From Microthrixaceae bacterium (GTDB taxonomy: Bacteria; Actinomycetota; Acidimicrobiia; Acidimicrobiales; Poriferisodalaceae), in contig WTFX01000015.1 in the NCBI GenBank assembly GCA_011523825.1, forward strand, positions 99,442 through 163,441: DNA of 64,000 nt, given 5' to 3'. The notes under the pieces are model-generated. The model was not told where the DNA came from, made no database searches, and was given only the letters and a program-made list of their open reading frames with translations. Position 1 is the stretch's first letter, and each line of letters begins with the position of its first letter. Made by a program: the position numbers and the translations under genes. Below, in pieces: positions 37,437-46,771 of this stretch.

Positions 37437-40400
37437 TTATCGCGCTGTATTGGATCGAGCAGAAGTGAATTCCAGTTGCAGGTCACGCGCCACGGCATCG
37501 GGACTGCGATCGGACGGGTCGCCGTAGCCGCCGCCTCCGGGGAACTCCACGATCAGGCGCCGGCCCGAAGGGATCACCGAACGGCCCTTCGCACGCACCT
37601 CGGTCCCGTCGTCGAGCGACAAGCGACCCAGCGCTCCCGGTCCGCCGCCGTGCCGACCCCGTGCAGCGAACACCGTCCGCTCGTAGGTCGCACTGATCGA
37701 GAAATCACGCCCTTGGCGGTTCTCGAGCTCGATGATCTGTCCCAGCCCGCCCCGGTACCTGCCCTCACCGCCCGAGTCGGTGCGGAACTCCTTGCGCCAG
37801 AACACCAGCGGCGTGCCGATCTCGTTGACCTCCACTGGCATGTTGCGCACCCCGCTGGGGAACGCCGTCGCCGACAAGCCGTCCGCACGGGGGCGAGCGC
37901 CGGCGCCGCCGGAGTGGAAGCTCATCAAGATGTAGCGCTCGAGCATGTGCCGGGCACTCTCGCTGTCGTCCTGGCCGACGCTCATGATCGAACGATTCGT
38001 TGTGCTGACACCCGTGTCAGGCGCCCACATGCCTGTGCCGAGCAGGTTCCACAGCGACGAGGTGCCTTCGGCCGGCACCCGCTCGGGCACGACCTGCGCC
38101 AGACAGCCGAACACGGCGTCGGGCAGGAGCTGGCCCATGACATGTCGCACGTTCACCGCCGCCGGATGCGGAGCGTTGAGGATGCAGCCCTCAGGCGCCC
38201 GGACCCGCACGGCGTCGAGCGACCCGGTGTTGTTGGGGATGTCAGGGCCGATGATGCATCGCACGCCGAATGACGTGTAGGCATCGGTGTAGGCCATCGG
38301 CACGTTGATGCCCCAGCTCGACTGCGGCCCGGTGCCGTCGAAGTCCACCTCGATGCCCTCACTGGTGACCTGCAGCGTGCACACGATGTCGATGTGCTGT
38401 TCCATGCCGTCCACCCGCATCGTCGAGTTCCATGTGCCCGACGGCAGCTCGCCGATGGCGTCGAGCATCGCCCGGTGCGACGACGTGATGATGTGGTCGG
38501 CCAGCTCGTCCAGATCTGCCATGCCGTACTCGTCCATCATCGAGATCAGGCGTGCCGCGCCGGTCTCGTTGCACGCCGCCAGGGAGTGAATGTCCCCGAT
38601 GACCTGCACGGGGTCGCGGACGTTGGCCTCGATGATCGCCACCACGTTCGGGTCGAAGACGCCGTCGGTCGCGAACTTCAAGATCGGCAGGTACAGGCCC
38701 TCGTGGTACACCTCCTTCGAGTCGGTGGTGAAGCCGGCCCCACCGATGTCGACGACGTGGCTGGTGCAGGCGAACAGCGCCACCAGATCGCCGTGGCGGA
38801 ACGCCGGCGTGACCACGACGATGTCGAACAGGTGCCCGGTGCCCTTCCACGGGTCATTGGTCAGGAAGATGTCGCCGGGGCGCATCTCGGCGGCCGGGAA
38901 GCGCTCCAGGAAGTGCAGCACCGAGTACGCCATCGAGTTGACGTGGCCCGGCGTGCCGGTGACGGACTGGGCGAGCATCCGCCCCTGCGGGTCGAAGATG
39001 CCGGCAGAGAGGTCGCCGGCCTCGCGGGTCGAGGTGCTGAATGCAGCGCGGACCAGCGCCCGCGCCTGTTCCTCGGCCACCGAGATGAGGCGGTTCCACT
39101 GCACGCCGAGGCGCACCGCGTCCAGATCGACCGTGTCGGCAGCTCCGCTGCGTGCCTGGGTGTCCGCGTGGGCTTCGGCGAGCCGCCTGGGATCGACTGG
39201 CGTGTTCGCACTGCTGAGCCGCAGGTGCCCGCCAGCCGTGACCGTGGCCACGAATCCGGCGGGCACGACCGTGGTGGTCTGGTCCTCGGTGATGAGCGCA
39301 GGGCCGACCAGCCAACTGCCGTCGCCGAGCGCGTCCCGTTCGAATGTCGCATGGTCGACCGCCCGTCCGGTGCTGGTGTCGACGACCGGCGTGGTCGCCG
39401 ACGACGTGACGGCCTCGGCGGCCTTGTCGAGGCGAAGCGGTTCCGCCTCGGGCCCGGGAGTGCGGACCTCGAGCAGCCAGCTGAGCACCTCGACCTCGAG
39501 ATTGCCGATATGGCGGGTGTAGAGCTGCTGGTACGCCTTGGTGAACGCCGTCTGCAGCTGCGCACGAAGCTCAGCGTCGTTCGGTGCCGGGATGTCCTTG
39601 CCGTCACGATCAGCGAGAAGCCCTGCTGCATCGATGTCGACGTTGATCTCGTGACCCTGGCCGCGGTACCGCATGAGCGCCCGGACCCGGGTGCTGGTGG
39701 GAGCGTCTGGCGCGGCGGTGTGCACGATGTCAAAGGCCTCATCGGCCATGTCTCCCAGCAGATCGGCCAGCGCCGCGGCGGTCAGCTCGCTGACGCGGGC
39801 GTGCCGGGTGCGCACCGACTCGTGGGACACCGGCGCGCGCAGGAAGCCGATCGCCGATCCGACACCGGCTCCCGCAGGAATCACGATGTCGTCGATGCCG
39901 AGCTTGGCGGCCACTCCCGCTGCGTGCAGCGGAGCGGCCCCGCCGAAGGCGATCAGCGTGCCGCGGCTGATGTCGCAGCCTTGGTCGGCAGCGTGAACCC
40001 GGCCGGCGTTGGACATGTTCTCGTCCACGACCTCGGAGATGCCGATGGCAGCAACCGTGTTCTGCAAGCCGGCCGGCTCTGCCACAGCCGCAGCAACCGC
40101 TTTGGCAGCAGCCTCGATGTCGAACGTCAGCGTGCCGCCGGCGAAGCGCTCTGGCAGGAGCCGGCCCAGCACCGCGTCCGCATCGGTCACCGTGGGCTCA
40201 GTGCCGCCGCGGCCGTACGCAGCAGGACCAGGCTCAGAACCCGCGCTGGCCGGCCCCACCGTGATCCGTCCCAGTGCGTCCACGCTGGCGACCGAGCCGC
40301 CGCCGGCGCCGATCTCCACCATCTCGATCACCGGCAGGCGCAGCGGCAGCCCGCTGCCCGGCAGGAACCGGTACTCGCGCCCGACTTCGAATTCGCGGCT

Positions 40401-41333
40401 GGTGCGGGGCTGGCCCGACTCGACGATGCAGAGCTTGGCGGTGGTGCCGCCCATGTCGAAGCTGAGTGCCCGTTCGCAGTCGAGGCCGCGGGCCAGCTCT
40501 GCTGCCAGCAGCGCCCCGCCGGCGGGACCGCTCTCGATCAATCGCACCGGGAAGCGCAGTGCTTCTGACAGGGTTCCCAGCCCGCCGCCTGACATCATGA
40601 GAAACAGATCGCAACCCAGGCCAAGCTTTCTCAGGCGCCCATCAAGGTCAGCCAGGTAGCGCCGCATGAGCGGTGCGATGTACGCGTTGGCACACGCGGT
40701 GGAGAACCTCTCGTACTCGCGGATCTCCGGGCACACCTCGGCCGACAGCGTGACGGTCGCTTCGGGCCAGCACTCGGCCAGGATCTCGGCGGTGCGCTGC
40801 TCGTGCCGGTCGTCGAGGTACGAGTGGAGGTAGCCCACAGCCACCGAGGTCACGCCGTCGGCGGCCAGCCTCGCGGCGGCCGCCCGGACGGCATCTTCAT
40901 CGAGCGGCCGCAGCACGCTGCCGTCAGCGGCGAGGCGCTCGGGAATGCCGATGCGCCGGTTGCGCGGCACGAGCGGCTCGGGCCGTCGCATGTACAGGTC
41001 GTACTGCTCGAACCGGTTCTCGTGGGCCATCTCGACCGAGTCGCGGATGCCTTGGGTCGTGAGCAGTGCCGTGCGAGCGCCGCGGCGTTCGATGAGGGCG
41101 TTGGTGGCGAGCGTGGTGCCGTGGATGAACACCTCCACATCGGCGGGCTCGACGCCGGCGGCTGCGAGAACCGTCTGGACACCGTCGAGCACGGCATCGG
41201 CCGGGGCCTCCGAGGTCGTCAGCACCTTCGTGGTGTGCAGCTCACCGGGACCGCCGTCGGCGCCGACTTCGAGCGCGATGTCGGTGAACGTGCCGCCGAT
41301 GTCGGCCGCGAGCCGGGCGCGCCTGGGGGCCAT
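37437..41333 (-). CDS. Fused hydantoinase A-B / 5-oxoprolinase-like enzyme
   Basis: A 1298-residue ATP-dependent amidohydrolase. HyuA half (about 1-690): LAADIGGTFTDIAL (ATP-binding), HGTTLATNALIERRG, SFDMGGTTAKLC. HyuB half (about 730-1298): GHVNSMAYSVLHFLERFP, GDIFLTNDPWKGTGH, DFDGTGPQSSWGIN and FPGGGGYGDP. Fusion is typical of eukaryotic and many bacterial 5-oxoprolinases, which open 5-oxoproline; hydantoins and N-methylhydantoin are alternatives. ATG at 41333 places the ATP motif nine residues in; the longer in-frame extension lacks similarity. Confidence 0.92.
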   Translation of the reverse strand: MAPRRARLAADIGGTFTDIALEVGADGGPGELHTTKVLTTSEAPADAVLDGVQTVLAAAGVEPADVEVFIHGTTLATNALIERRGARTALLTTQGIRDSVEMAHENRFEQYDLYMRRPEPLVPRNRRIGIPERLAADGSVLRPLDEDAVRAAAARLAADGVTSVAVGYLHSYLDDRHEQRTAEILAECWPEATVTLSAEVCPEIREYERFSTACANAYIAPLMRRYLADLDGRLRKLGLGCDLFLMMSGGGLGTLSEALRFPVRLIESGPAGGALLAAELARGLDCERALSFDMGGTTAKLCIVESGQPRTSREFEVGREYRFLPGSGLPLRLPVIEMVEIGAGGGSVASVDALGRITVGPASAGSEPGPAAYGRGGTEPTVTDADAVLGRLLPERFAGGTLTFDIEAAAKAVAAAVAEPAGLQNTVAAIGISEVVDENMSNAGRVHAADQGCDISRGTLIAFGGAAPLHAAGVAAKLGIDDIVIPAGAGVGSAIGFLRAPVSHESVRTRHARVSELTAAALADLLGDMADEAFDIVHTAAPDAPTSTRVRALMRYRGQGHEINVDIDAAGLLADRDGKDIPAPNDAELRAQLQTAFTKAYQQLYTRHIGNLEVEVLSWLLEVRTPGPEAEPLRLDKAAEAVTSSATTPVVDTSTGRAVDHATFERDALGDGSWLVGPALITEDQTTTVVPAGFVATVTAGGHLRLSSANTPVDPRRLAEAHADTQARSGAADTVDLDAVRLGVQWNRLISVAEEQARALVRAAFSTSTREAGDLSAGIFDPQGRMLAQSVTGTPGHVNSMAYSVLHFLERFPAAEMRPGDIFLTNDPWKGTGHLFDIVVVTPAFRHGDLVALFACTSHVVDIGGAGFTTDSKEVYHEGLYLPILKFATDGVFDPNVVAIIEANVRDPVQVIGDIHSLAACNETGAARLISMMDEYGMADLDELADHIITSSHRAMLDAIGELPSGTWNSTMRVDGMEQHIDIVCTLQVTSEGIEVDFDGTGPQSSWGINVPMAYTDAYTSFGVRCIIGPDIPNNTGSLDAVRVRAPEGCILNAPHPAAVNVRHVMGQLLPDAVFGCLAQVVPERVPAEGTSSLWNLLGTGMWAPDTGVSTTNRSIMSVGQDDSESARHMLERYILMSFHSGGAGARPRADGLSATAFPSGVRNMPVEVNEIGTPLVFWRKEFRTDSGGEGRYRGGLGQIIELENRQGRDFSISATYERTVFAARGRHGGGPGALGRLSLDDGTEVRAKGRSVIPSGRRLIVEFPGGGGYGDPSDRSPDAVARDLQLEFTSARSNTAR

Positions 41334-41395
41334 CCGCCCAGCGTAGGCGCGCCGTCTGGGGCCGCCCCCTGCGCTGTGGGGGATACCGTGCAGGC

Positions 41396-41881
41396 GTGGC
41401 GAGCGGCGATCAGCGTGCCAGCAGGCCAGCGGCGGGGGCCGGTGCGGGACTCCGTGTCGGCATCGTGCGAGCGACGTGGAATCCCGAGATCGTGGATCGG
41501 CTCGCTGCAGGGGTCGAGAGGGGTCTCGATGAGTTAGCGGCCGTTCGCACCGCCGAGGTGACCGTGCCCGGATGCTTCGAGATCCCGTTCGCGGCGCAGG
41601 TGCTCGCTCGCAGCGGGCAGGTCGATGCAATCGTCGTCATCGGGGCGGTGATCCGCGGGGAGACGACCCACTACGAGCTGGTCAGCGAGGGCGCCGCGCA
41701 GGGCGTGATGGCCGTTCAGCTGGGGACAGGCGTGCCGGTCGGCTTCGGCTTGGTCACGGTGGAGAACAGCGAACAAGCCGTGACTCGCAGCGAGGGCGCT
41801 GGCGGCCACAACGTCGGTGAGGACGCTGCCTATGTGGCGGTGTCGATGGCCCTGCTGGCCCGCGACTTCCCCGCTGGCTGA
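41396..41881 (+). CDS. ribH: 6,7-dimethyl-8-ribityllumazine synthase-like protein
   Basis: A 161-residue lumazine synthase homologue, the penultimate step of riboflavin synthesis. Conserved elements are ATWNPEIVD (where most have S/R-F-N), VPGCFEIPFAAQ, GAVIRGETTHYELV with the catalytic His, and GFGLVTVENSEQA. It stands alone, away from other rib genes, divergent from hyuAB. Its substrate, 5-amino-6-ribitylaminouracil, is also that of FbiC. Some divergence in the first motif leaves a small chance that it is a specialised paralogue. Confidence 0.85.
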   Translation: MASGDQRASRPAAGAGAGLRVGIVRATWNPEIVDRLAAGVERGLDELAAVRTAEVTVPGCFEIPFAAQVLARSGQVDAIVVIGAVIRGETTHYELVSEGAAQGVMAVQLGTGVPVGFGLVTVENSEQAVTRSEGAGGHNVGEDAAYVAVSMALLARDFPAG

Positions 41882-41898
41882 GCGACCGGACGCGTGCG

Positions 41899-42888
41899 CT
41901 ACGAGGGGTCGGGGCGCATCCGCACGAGCACCTTGCCGACCGCTTCGCGTTCGTCGAGCAGCCGGTAAGCCTCGGCGCTCTGCTCGAAGGGCAGCACCTG
42001 CCCGATGGGCGGCTTCACCGCACCCGACGCGATCATGCCGAGCAGGCGTTCGTGGATGCGTGCGGGGATCGTCGGGTCGGCAGCCACGGCCTCGCCCCAG
42101 GCGGCGCCGACGAGGCTCACGTTGCGCAACAGCAGCCGATTGACCTTCACGGTCGGGATCTCGCCAGCCGCGAACCCGACCACGACGAGCCGCCCGAAGC
42201 GCGCCAGCGCCCGGATGCCGTCGAGGAAGCGGTCTCCGCCGACCGGGTCGTAGGTCATGTCGACGCCTCGACCGCCGGTGAGCTCGCGCACCTCGTCCTT
42301 CCAGCCTTCGCTGATGAGCACGATGTGATCGGCCCCGGCTGCCCGGGCGATCTCGCCCTTTGCCTCGGTGGACACCAAGCCGATGACCGGGCCGGCGCCG
42401 ACTCCCTTCGCTACCTGGATGCCCGAGGTGCCCACGCCGCCCGAGGCTCCCAGCACCAGCACGGATTCGCCCTCGCGCAGGCCCGCCCGGTCGATCATGC
42501 AGAACACAGCGGTCTGGTAGTTCATGACCAGCGCAGCGCCTTCTTCGAAGCTCAGCTCCGAGGGCAGGGCGAAGAGGTCGCGTGGCTTTGCCGCCACCAC
42601 CTCGGCCAGGCAGCCGTTCGACCACACGCACACCCGGTCACCGGATGCATAGCCCGAATCGGCGGGTGCCGAGCGCACGACGCCCGCGGCCTCGATCCCA
42701 GGCCGGAAGGGCGGGTCGGGGCGATACTGGTAGAGACCTTGGCTCTGGAGCAGGTCGGGGAACGACACGCCGCCGCAGACGATGTCGACGATGACCGAGG
42801 CGCCGTCTGCATCGGCCACCGGTTCGGAGGCATCCACGACGGCGACACCGGCTGGGCCTGTGAGGGACTGGATTTCCAATGCACGCAT
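41899..42888 (-). CDS. Zinc-independent NADPH:quinone oxidoreductase-like protein (MDR family)
   Basis: A 329-residue medium-chain dehydrogenase/reductase of the quinone-oxidoreductase branch. The nucleotide-binding signature LGASGGVGTSGIQVAK is at about residue 145; RPGIEAAGVV and the RGVDMTYDPVGG block are also typical. The structural zinc Cys cluster of alcohol dehydrogenases is absent. Substrate likely a quinone or 2-enoyl compound. Convergent with ribH and divergent from the amidohydrolase. Confidence 0.85.
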   Translation of the reverse strand: MRALEIQSLTGPAGVAVVDASEPVADADGASVIVDIVCGGVSFPDLLQSQGLYQYRPDPPFRPGIEAAGVVRSAPADSGYASGDRVCVWSNGCLAEVVAAKPRDLFALPSELSFEEGAALVMNYQTAVFCMIDRAGLREGESVLVLGASGGVGTSGIQVAKGVGAGPVIGLVSTEAKGEIARAAGADHIVLISEGWKDEVRELTGGRGVDMTYDPVGGDRFLDGIRALARFGRLVVVGFAAGEIPTVKVNRLLLRNVSLVGAAWGEAVAADPTIPARIHERLLGMIASGAVKPPIGQVLPFEQSAEAYRLLDEREAVGKVLVRMRPDPS

Positions 42889-42979
42889 CGCGTCACTGTG
42901 CCACAGGACCGCGATCGGGGCCGCTGGTACTGTTGGCCGCGGACGCCGTCAGGCGCGCCAGCGCCGATAGGGGAGAGCG

Positions 42980-44122
42980 ATGCGGTACTACTCGTGCGAC
43001 TCGCACGTGGTCGAGGCAGCCGAGATCTATGCGGGATTGACGGACAGGTTCGGCGATCGGGCGCCGTTCATCAGCAAGGACTACAACGACAAGCCGGGCA
43101 CGTGGCTCGTGCTTCCGGGCGGCATCCGCCCGGTGCCGGTGGGCCGGCTGGGCATCGCCGGCGCCAGCCTGTCCGACCCGGCAACTCACGCGCGTATCGA
43201 GCGGGGCTACGAGGGCTTCAACCCCGGCGTGATGGATCCGACCGCCCGGCTCGACGAGCAGGCCCAGGACGGCATCGTGGGCGAGGTGATGTACCCGAGC
43301 CTGTCGATGTTCACGTTTGCGATTCCCGACGACGAGGTGCGCGACGCGGCGTTCCGGAACCACAACGACTGGGTGCTCGACTACTGCTCAGTCGATCGCA
43401 ACCGTCTCATCGGCGTCGGCTGCCTGCCCTTGCCAGACGTGGAGCGGGCCATCGCCGAGATCGACCGGTCGGCGCAGCTCGGTGTGCGCGGCTTCGCCAT
43501 CCCCGCGCACGTCGACCCTGCCAAGCCGTACTGCCACCCCGACTTCGACCCCTTCTGGGCCCGTGCTCAGGAATTCGGCGTGCCGCTCACCATGCACATC
43601 TTCACCGGGTCCAGCCTCGAGGGCGGCATGCCCGAGCACTGGGGGACGCCCGGAGGCCACCTGAAGGGCTACACGCTGGCCCACACGACCATCGCCAACA
43701 CGATGATCGATCTCATCTGCGGCGGAGTCGTGGAACGTTTCCCGGATCTGCGCTTCGTTTGCGCCGAATACGAGACCGGCTGGGTCGGCCACTTCAAGCA
43801 GCGCCTCGACCATGCGGCGTATCGCACACCCTGGGAGGTGTCCGACGAGCTCACCATGAAGCCCTCGGAGTACTTCGACCGGAACTTCTGGGTCACCTTC
43901 GAAGATGACGTGGAGGGCGTTGCGACACGGCACTCGATCGGCGTGGACAACCTGCTGTGGGGCAACGACTACCCGCACCACGACTCGATCTGGCCGAATT
44001 CGCGGCCGATCCTCGACGAGATTCTCTCGGACGTTCCTGACGACGAGAAGGAAAAAATGGTCTGGAGCAACGTGCTCGACCTCTACAACCTCGACCCGGA
44101 CTCGCTTCCGGCCGCCGCTTGA
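42980..44122 (+). CDS. Amidohydrolase-2 family (ACMSD-like) metal-dependent hydrolase/decarboxylase
   Basis: A 380-residue TIM-barrel protein. CDSHVVE at the start (the D-x-H-x-x-E form of the N-terminal metal site), LTMHIF (strand with metal His) and GNDYPHHDS (late metal Asp) mark the amidohydrolase-2 family, which includes hydrolases and non-oxidative decarboxylases of aromatic and short acids. Purine-rich GGGGAGAG precedes the ATG. Followed by a short tandem repeat before the convergent hydrolase gene. Substrate unknown. Confidence 0.8.
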   Translation: MRYYSCDSHVVEAAEIYAGLTDRFGDRAPFISKDYNDKPGTWLVLPGGIRPVPVGRLGIAGASLSDPATHARIERGYEGFNPGVMDPTARLDEQAQDGIVGEVMYPSLSMFTFAIPDDEVRDAAFRNHNDWVLDYCSVDRNRLIGVGCLPLPDVERAIAEIDRSAQLGVRGFAIPAHVDPAKPYCHPDFDPFWARAQEFGVPLTMHIFTGSSLEGGMPEHWGTPGGHLKGYTLAHTTIANTMIDLICGGVVERFPDLRFVCAEYETGWVGHFKQRLDHAAYRTPWEVSDELTMKPSEYFDRNFWVTFEDDVEGVATRHSIGVDNLLWGNDYPHHDSIWPNSRPILDEILSDVPDDEKEKMVWSNVLDLYNLDPDSLPAAA

Positions 44123-44126
44123 GCCA

Positions 44127-44205
44127 GTTACGCCGCGCAGTGCTTGCTGCTCGCCGCTTACGCGGCACTGTGTTCGCTGCTCGCGGCTACGCCGCGACGA
44201 GCGGC
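44127..44205. repeat. Imperfect tandem repeat between convergent genes
   Basis: About 2.5 units of a 30-31 bp sequence: TTACGCCGCGCAGTGCTTGC..., TTACGCGGCACTGTGTTCGC..., TACGCCGCGACGAGCGG. CAGTGC and GCACTG in successive units can pair, giving hairpin potential. The last partial unit contains the stop of the downstream hydrolase. A related block occurs at 48015. Confidence 0.6.
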
Positions 44206-45038
44206 TCCAGGTGAGCGCGGATCGCCTTGGCGACCCGTTCGCCGTTCTCCATCGGGCCGAAGTGGCTCAGCTCGGCGAACGCCTCGAGGCGACCGTTGCC
44301 GAGCGCCTCGGCGATGGGCTGCGCAACCTGCGGCGGGATCGTGTTCCACATGGCGGGGGAGTCTCCCCGAGCAATGACCGTCGGGCAGATCACCGCTCCG
44401 AAGCGCTGGTAGTCGACGGGCTCGCCTGACTCGTAGATCCGGGCTTCGGTGTCGCCCGAGCACGACAGCCGCACGGCATCGTCGCCAGAGGGATACGTGC
44501 CGATCTCGACATAGGCCCTGACCGCTTCAGGCTCGCAACCCGAGAAGGGCGGCTTGGACACGAAGCGCTCGTACGCCTCGTCGACGGTGGCGAAGCGAAT
44601 GCGCCTCCGTCTCGATGCCACCACCAGTTCATGATCGGAATCGGGCATCGGGAAGCCATCGGGGACGAGCACCGGTTCGTAGAGGTACAGGCCGCGGTAG
44701 GTGCCCGGGTGTTGCAGCTCGGCGAGCAGCAGGCTGGCGGCGCCCAGCGAATGACCGACAGCCAGCATCGGCTCGCCGCCGAGGGCGTTGACGGCGCTCT
44801 GCACTTCCTCGACGAAGTGCGACCGCTCCACCGACATGCCGTCGTGCTGCGGCCGTGAGGCCCCGTGCCCCCGGAAGTCCAGTCCCCAGCACCGGAACGT
44901 GTCCTGCAGGTGCGGCACCACGGTGGCCCACATGCCGGCGTTGAGACCGTTGCCATGCGTCATGAGCAGCGGCGACCCGTGCCCGCCGAGATCGTGGAGC
45001 ACGGCATGCTCGCCGTCAGAGGTGGTCAGGCGCATCAT
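44187..45038 (-). CDS. Alpha/beta hydrolase (paralogue of 57278-58177)
   Basis: A 283-residue alpha/beta-hydrolase. Oxyanion region THGNGLNAGMW, strand RCWGLDFRGHG and nucleophile elbow VGHSLGAAS (Ser) are present; the late LSHFGPME provides the catalytic His. It resembles the plus-strand gene at 57278: both have YEPV, a PPFSG segment followed by Y-V, and HFGP at the end. Starts at ATG 45038 or 45035, 30 bp from a divergent second hydrolase. Esterase or C-C hydrolase; unassigned. Confidence 0.8.
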   Translation of the reverse strand: MMRLTTSDGEHAVLHDLGGHGSPLLMTHGNGLNAGMWATVVPHLQDTFRCWGLDFRGHGASRPQHDGMSVERSHFVEEVQSAVNALGGEPMLAVGHSLGAASLLLAELQHPGTYRGLYLYEPVLVPDGFPMPDSDHELVVASRRRRIRFATVDEAYERFVSKPPFSGCEPEAVRAYVEIGTYPSGDDAVRLSCSGDTEARIYESGEPVDYQRFGAVICPTVIARGDSPAMWNTIPPQVAQPIAEALGNGRLEAFAELSHFGPMENGERVAKAIRAHLEPLVAA

Positions 45039-45068
45039 CGCCGCCGCACGATAGTGCAGACTCTCGCC

Positions 45069-45791
45069 ATGGCGAATTTCACACGTGGCTCCGTGGACAT
45101 CCACTACGACGAGTACGGCTCGGGCTTCCCGCTGTTGCTGATTGCACCGGGTGGGATGCGCTCGGCAGCGTCGTTCTGGGAGCAGACGCCCTGGAACCCG
45201 ATCACCCAGCTGTCCGACCGGTACCGGGTAATCGCAATGGATCAGCGCAACGCCGGACGCTCCATGGCACCCATCTCCGCCGATGATGGTTGGGCCACCT
45301 ACACGGCCGACCAGCTCGCGCTCATGGACCATCTCGGCTGCGACCAGTTCCACCTGGCGGGCATGTGCATCGGCGGCCCCTACATCATGGGGCTGATCCA
45401 GGCGGCACCCGAGCGGGTCGCCAGCGCCACGCTGTTCCAGACCATCGGGCTCGACGAGAACCGTCACGCCTTCTACGACATGTTCGACGACTGGGCGCAA
45501 GCGATCCGCGACGACCACCCCGAGGCCGATGACGCGGCATGGAACCAGTTCCGTTCGAACATGTACGACGGCGACGACTTCTTGTTCAACGTCGACCGGG
45601 ACTTCGTTGCGACTGTCCAAACGCCGCTCTTGGTCCTGCTCGGCAATGACCTGTACCACCCCGAGTCGTCATCTCGGATCGTTCACGAGACCGCACCCAA
45701 CTCCACGCTGATCGAGGACTGGATGGACGGCAGCGGCAGAACGGCCGCGATGGATCAATTCGCCGCCTTCCTCGCCGCTCACACCCCCTGA
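45069..45791 (+). CDS. Alpha/beta hydrolase with Cys at the nucleophile position
   Basis: A 240-residue alpha/beta-hydrolase-fold protein. The strand-turn-helix elbow reads AGMCIGG, so Cys100 replaces the usual Ser; dienelactone hydrolase is a known case of a Cys nucleophile. Earlier landmarks APGGMRSAASFW and MDQRNAGRS are normal. The typical C-terminal His is not obvious: the last part reads LIEDWMDGSG instead of G-H. It may be a Cys hydrolase or a non-catalytic homologue. Divergent from the preceding hydrolase and followed by the SDR. Confidence 0.75.
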   Translation: MANFTRGSVDIHYDEYGSGFPLLLIAPGGMRSAASFWEQTPWNPITQLSDRYRVIAMDQRNAGRSMAPISADDGWATYTADQLALMDHLGCDQFHLAGMCIGGPYIMGLIQAAPERVASATLFQTIGLDENRHAFYDMFDDWAQAIRDDHPEADDAAWNQFRSNMYDGDDFLFNVDRDFVATVQTPLLVLLGNDLYHPESSSRIVHETAPNSTLIEDWMDGSGRTAAMDQFAAFLAAHTP

Positions 45792-45842
45792 GCGGACAAC
45801 CTTGCCCGTTCCGCAACAGGCGGAGCGCGTTAGCTTGCGCGC

Positions 45843-46670
45843 ATGACTTCCGCGGGCAGTACAGACAGTTCCCAGGGTTCCGAACATCGGCTGGACGGCA
45901 GGGTGGCGGTGGTCACTGGCGCGAGCCGGGGCATCGGCGAGGCCAGTGCGCGAGCGCTGGACGCCGCCGGTGCTCGGGTGGTGCTGACTGGTCGCACGAC
46001 GGCAGATCTTGAGCGCGTCGCATCGGAACTGACGCACGATCCGGTGGTCCTGACGGCCGATCTCGCTCCAGCCGGCGCTGGTACCGACTTGGCCCGGCGA
46101 ATCCTCAATGAAGTCGACGGTGTCGACGTGCTGGTCAACAACGCGGGCATTCCCATGCGGCGCACGCCGGCTCAGCTCAGCGAGGCCGACTTTGACCTGG
46201 TCTTCTCGATCAACGTGCGGTCGCTGGTCATGTTGAGCATCGGGCTGGCACCGTCCATGACTGCTCGCGGCGGAGGATCGGTGGTCAACATCAGCTCGGT
46301 CGCCGGCGTGCATGGGCCGCTCGGCCGCGTTGCCTATGCCGGCACTAAGGGCGCTGTCGACGCCATGACCCGAGCGCTCGCAGCGGACTGGGGTCCCGAC
46401 GGCATCCGGGTGAACTCCATCGCCCCAGGTCTGATAGCGACCGCCATCTGGGAGGATGCGCGCAACAACGTGCCGGGCCTCATCGAGGATCTCGCCGGGC
46501 AGATTGCGCTCAAGCGCTGGGGCTTCGGCAACGACATCGCCGATGTCGTGCTGTTCTTTGCGTCGGATGCGTCGCGCTACGTCACCGGCGAGACGCTGGT
46601 GGTGGATGGCGGGCTGGCCCGTGTGACGGCGTCGGCCGCCCCGCCAGCACTGCCCGAGCTCGAGGACTGA
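45843..46670 (+). CDS. Short-chain dehydrogenase/reductase
   Basis: A 275-residue classical SDR. TGASRGIGEASA is the cofactor motif at about residue 26, NNAGIP the second signature, NISSVAG and YAGTKGA hold catalytic Ser, Tyr and Lys, and PGLIAT the later turn. Arg after the first motif (LTGRTT) favours NADP. Substrate unknown. It is 51 bp after the Cys-hydrolase gene and ends before a strong terminator shared with the transporter operon. Confidence 0.9.
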   Translation: MTSAGSTDSSQGSEHRLDGRVAVVTGASRGIGEASARALDAAGARVVLTGRTTADLERVASELTHDPVVLTADLAPAGAGTDLARRILNEVDGVDVLVNNAGIPMRRTPAQLSEADFDLVFSINVRSLVMLSIGLAPSMTARGGGSVVNISSVAGVHGPLGRVAYAGTKGAVDAMTRALAADWGPDGIRVNSIAPGLIATAIWEDARNNVPGLIEDLAGQIALKRWGFGNDIADVVLFFASDASRYVTGETLVVDGGLARVTASAAPPALPELED

Positions 46671-46691
46671 CCAGCGTTCCGAACGCGCGAA

Positions 46692-46717
46692 GGGCGCCGG
46701 ACCGCAGTCCGGCGCCC
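46692..46717. terminator. Strong hairpin, bidirectional terminator
   Basis: Perfect 11-bp stem GGGCGCCGGAC / GTCCGGCGCCC with a CGCA loop, between the convergent SDR and proX genes. No long T run follows on either strand, as is common in high-GC actinobacteria. Confidence 0.75.
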
Positions 46718-46771
46718 TCCGTTGTGCGCCTGCGCCGTCAGCCCTGGCGGGCTGCGGCTGCGTTCGGTTGT

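Noticed and set aside
38394..40568. A 724-codon plus-strand reading frame opposite the fused hydantoinase gene
   Set aside because: Pro/Arg/His/Gly-rich antisense translation with no recognisable domain; the minus-strand protein is unambiguous.
41334..41630. N-terminal extension of the hydantoinase fusion
   Set aside because: Overlaps ribH on the other strand and has no similarity to HyuA; the ATG at 41333 gives a normal start.
44127..44205. CRISPR-like array
   Set aside because: Units are directly adjacent, imperfect and too few; no unique spacers and no cas genes.
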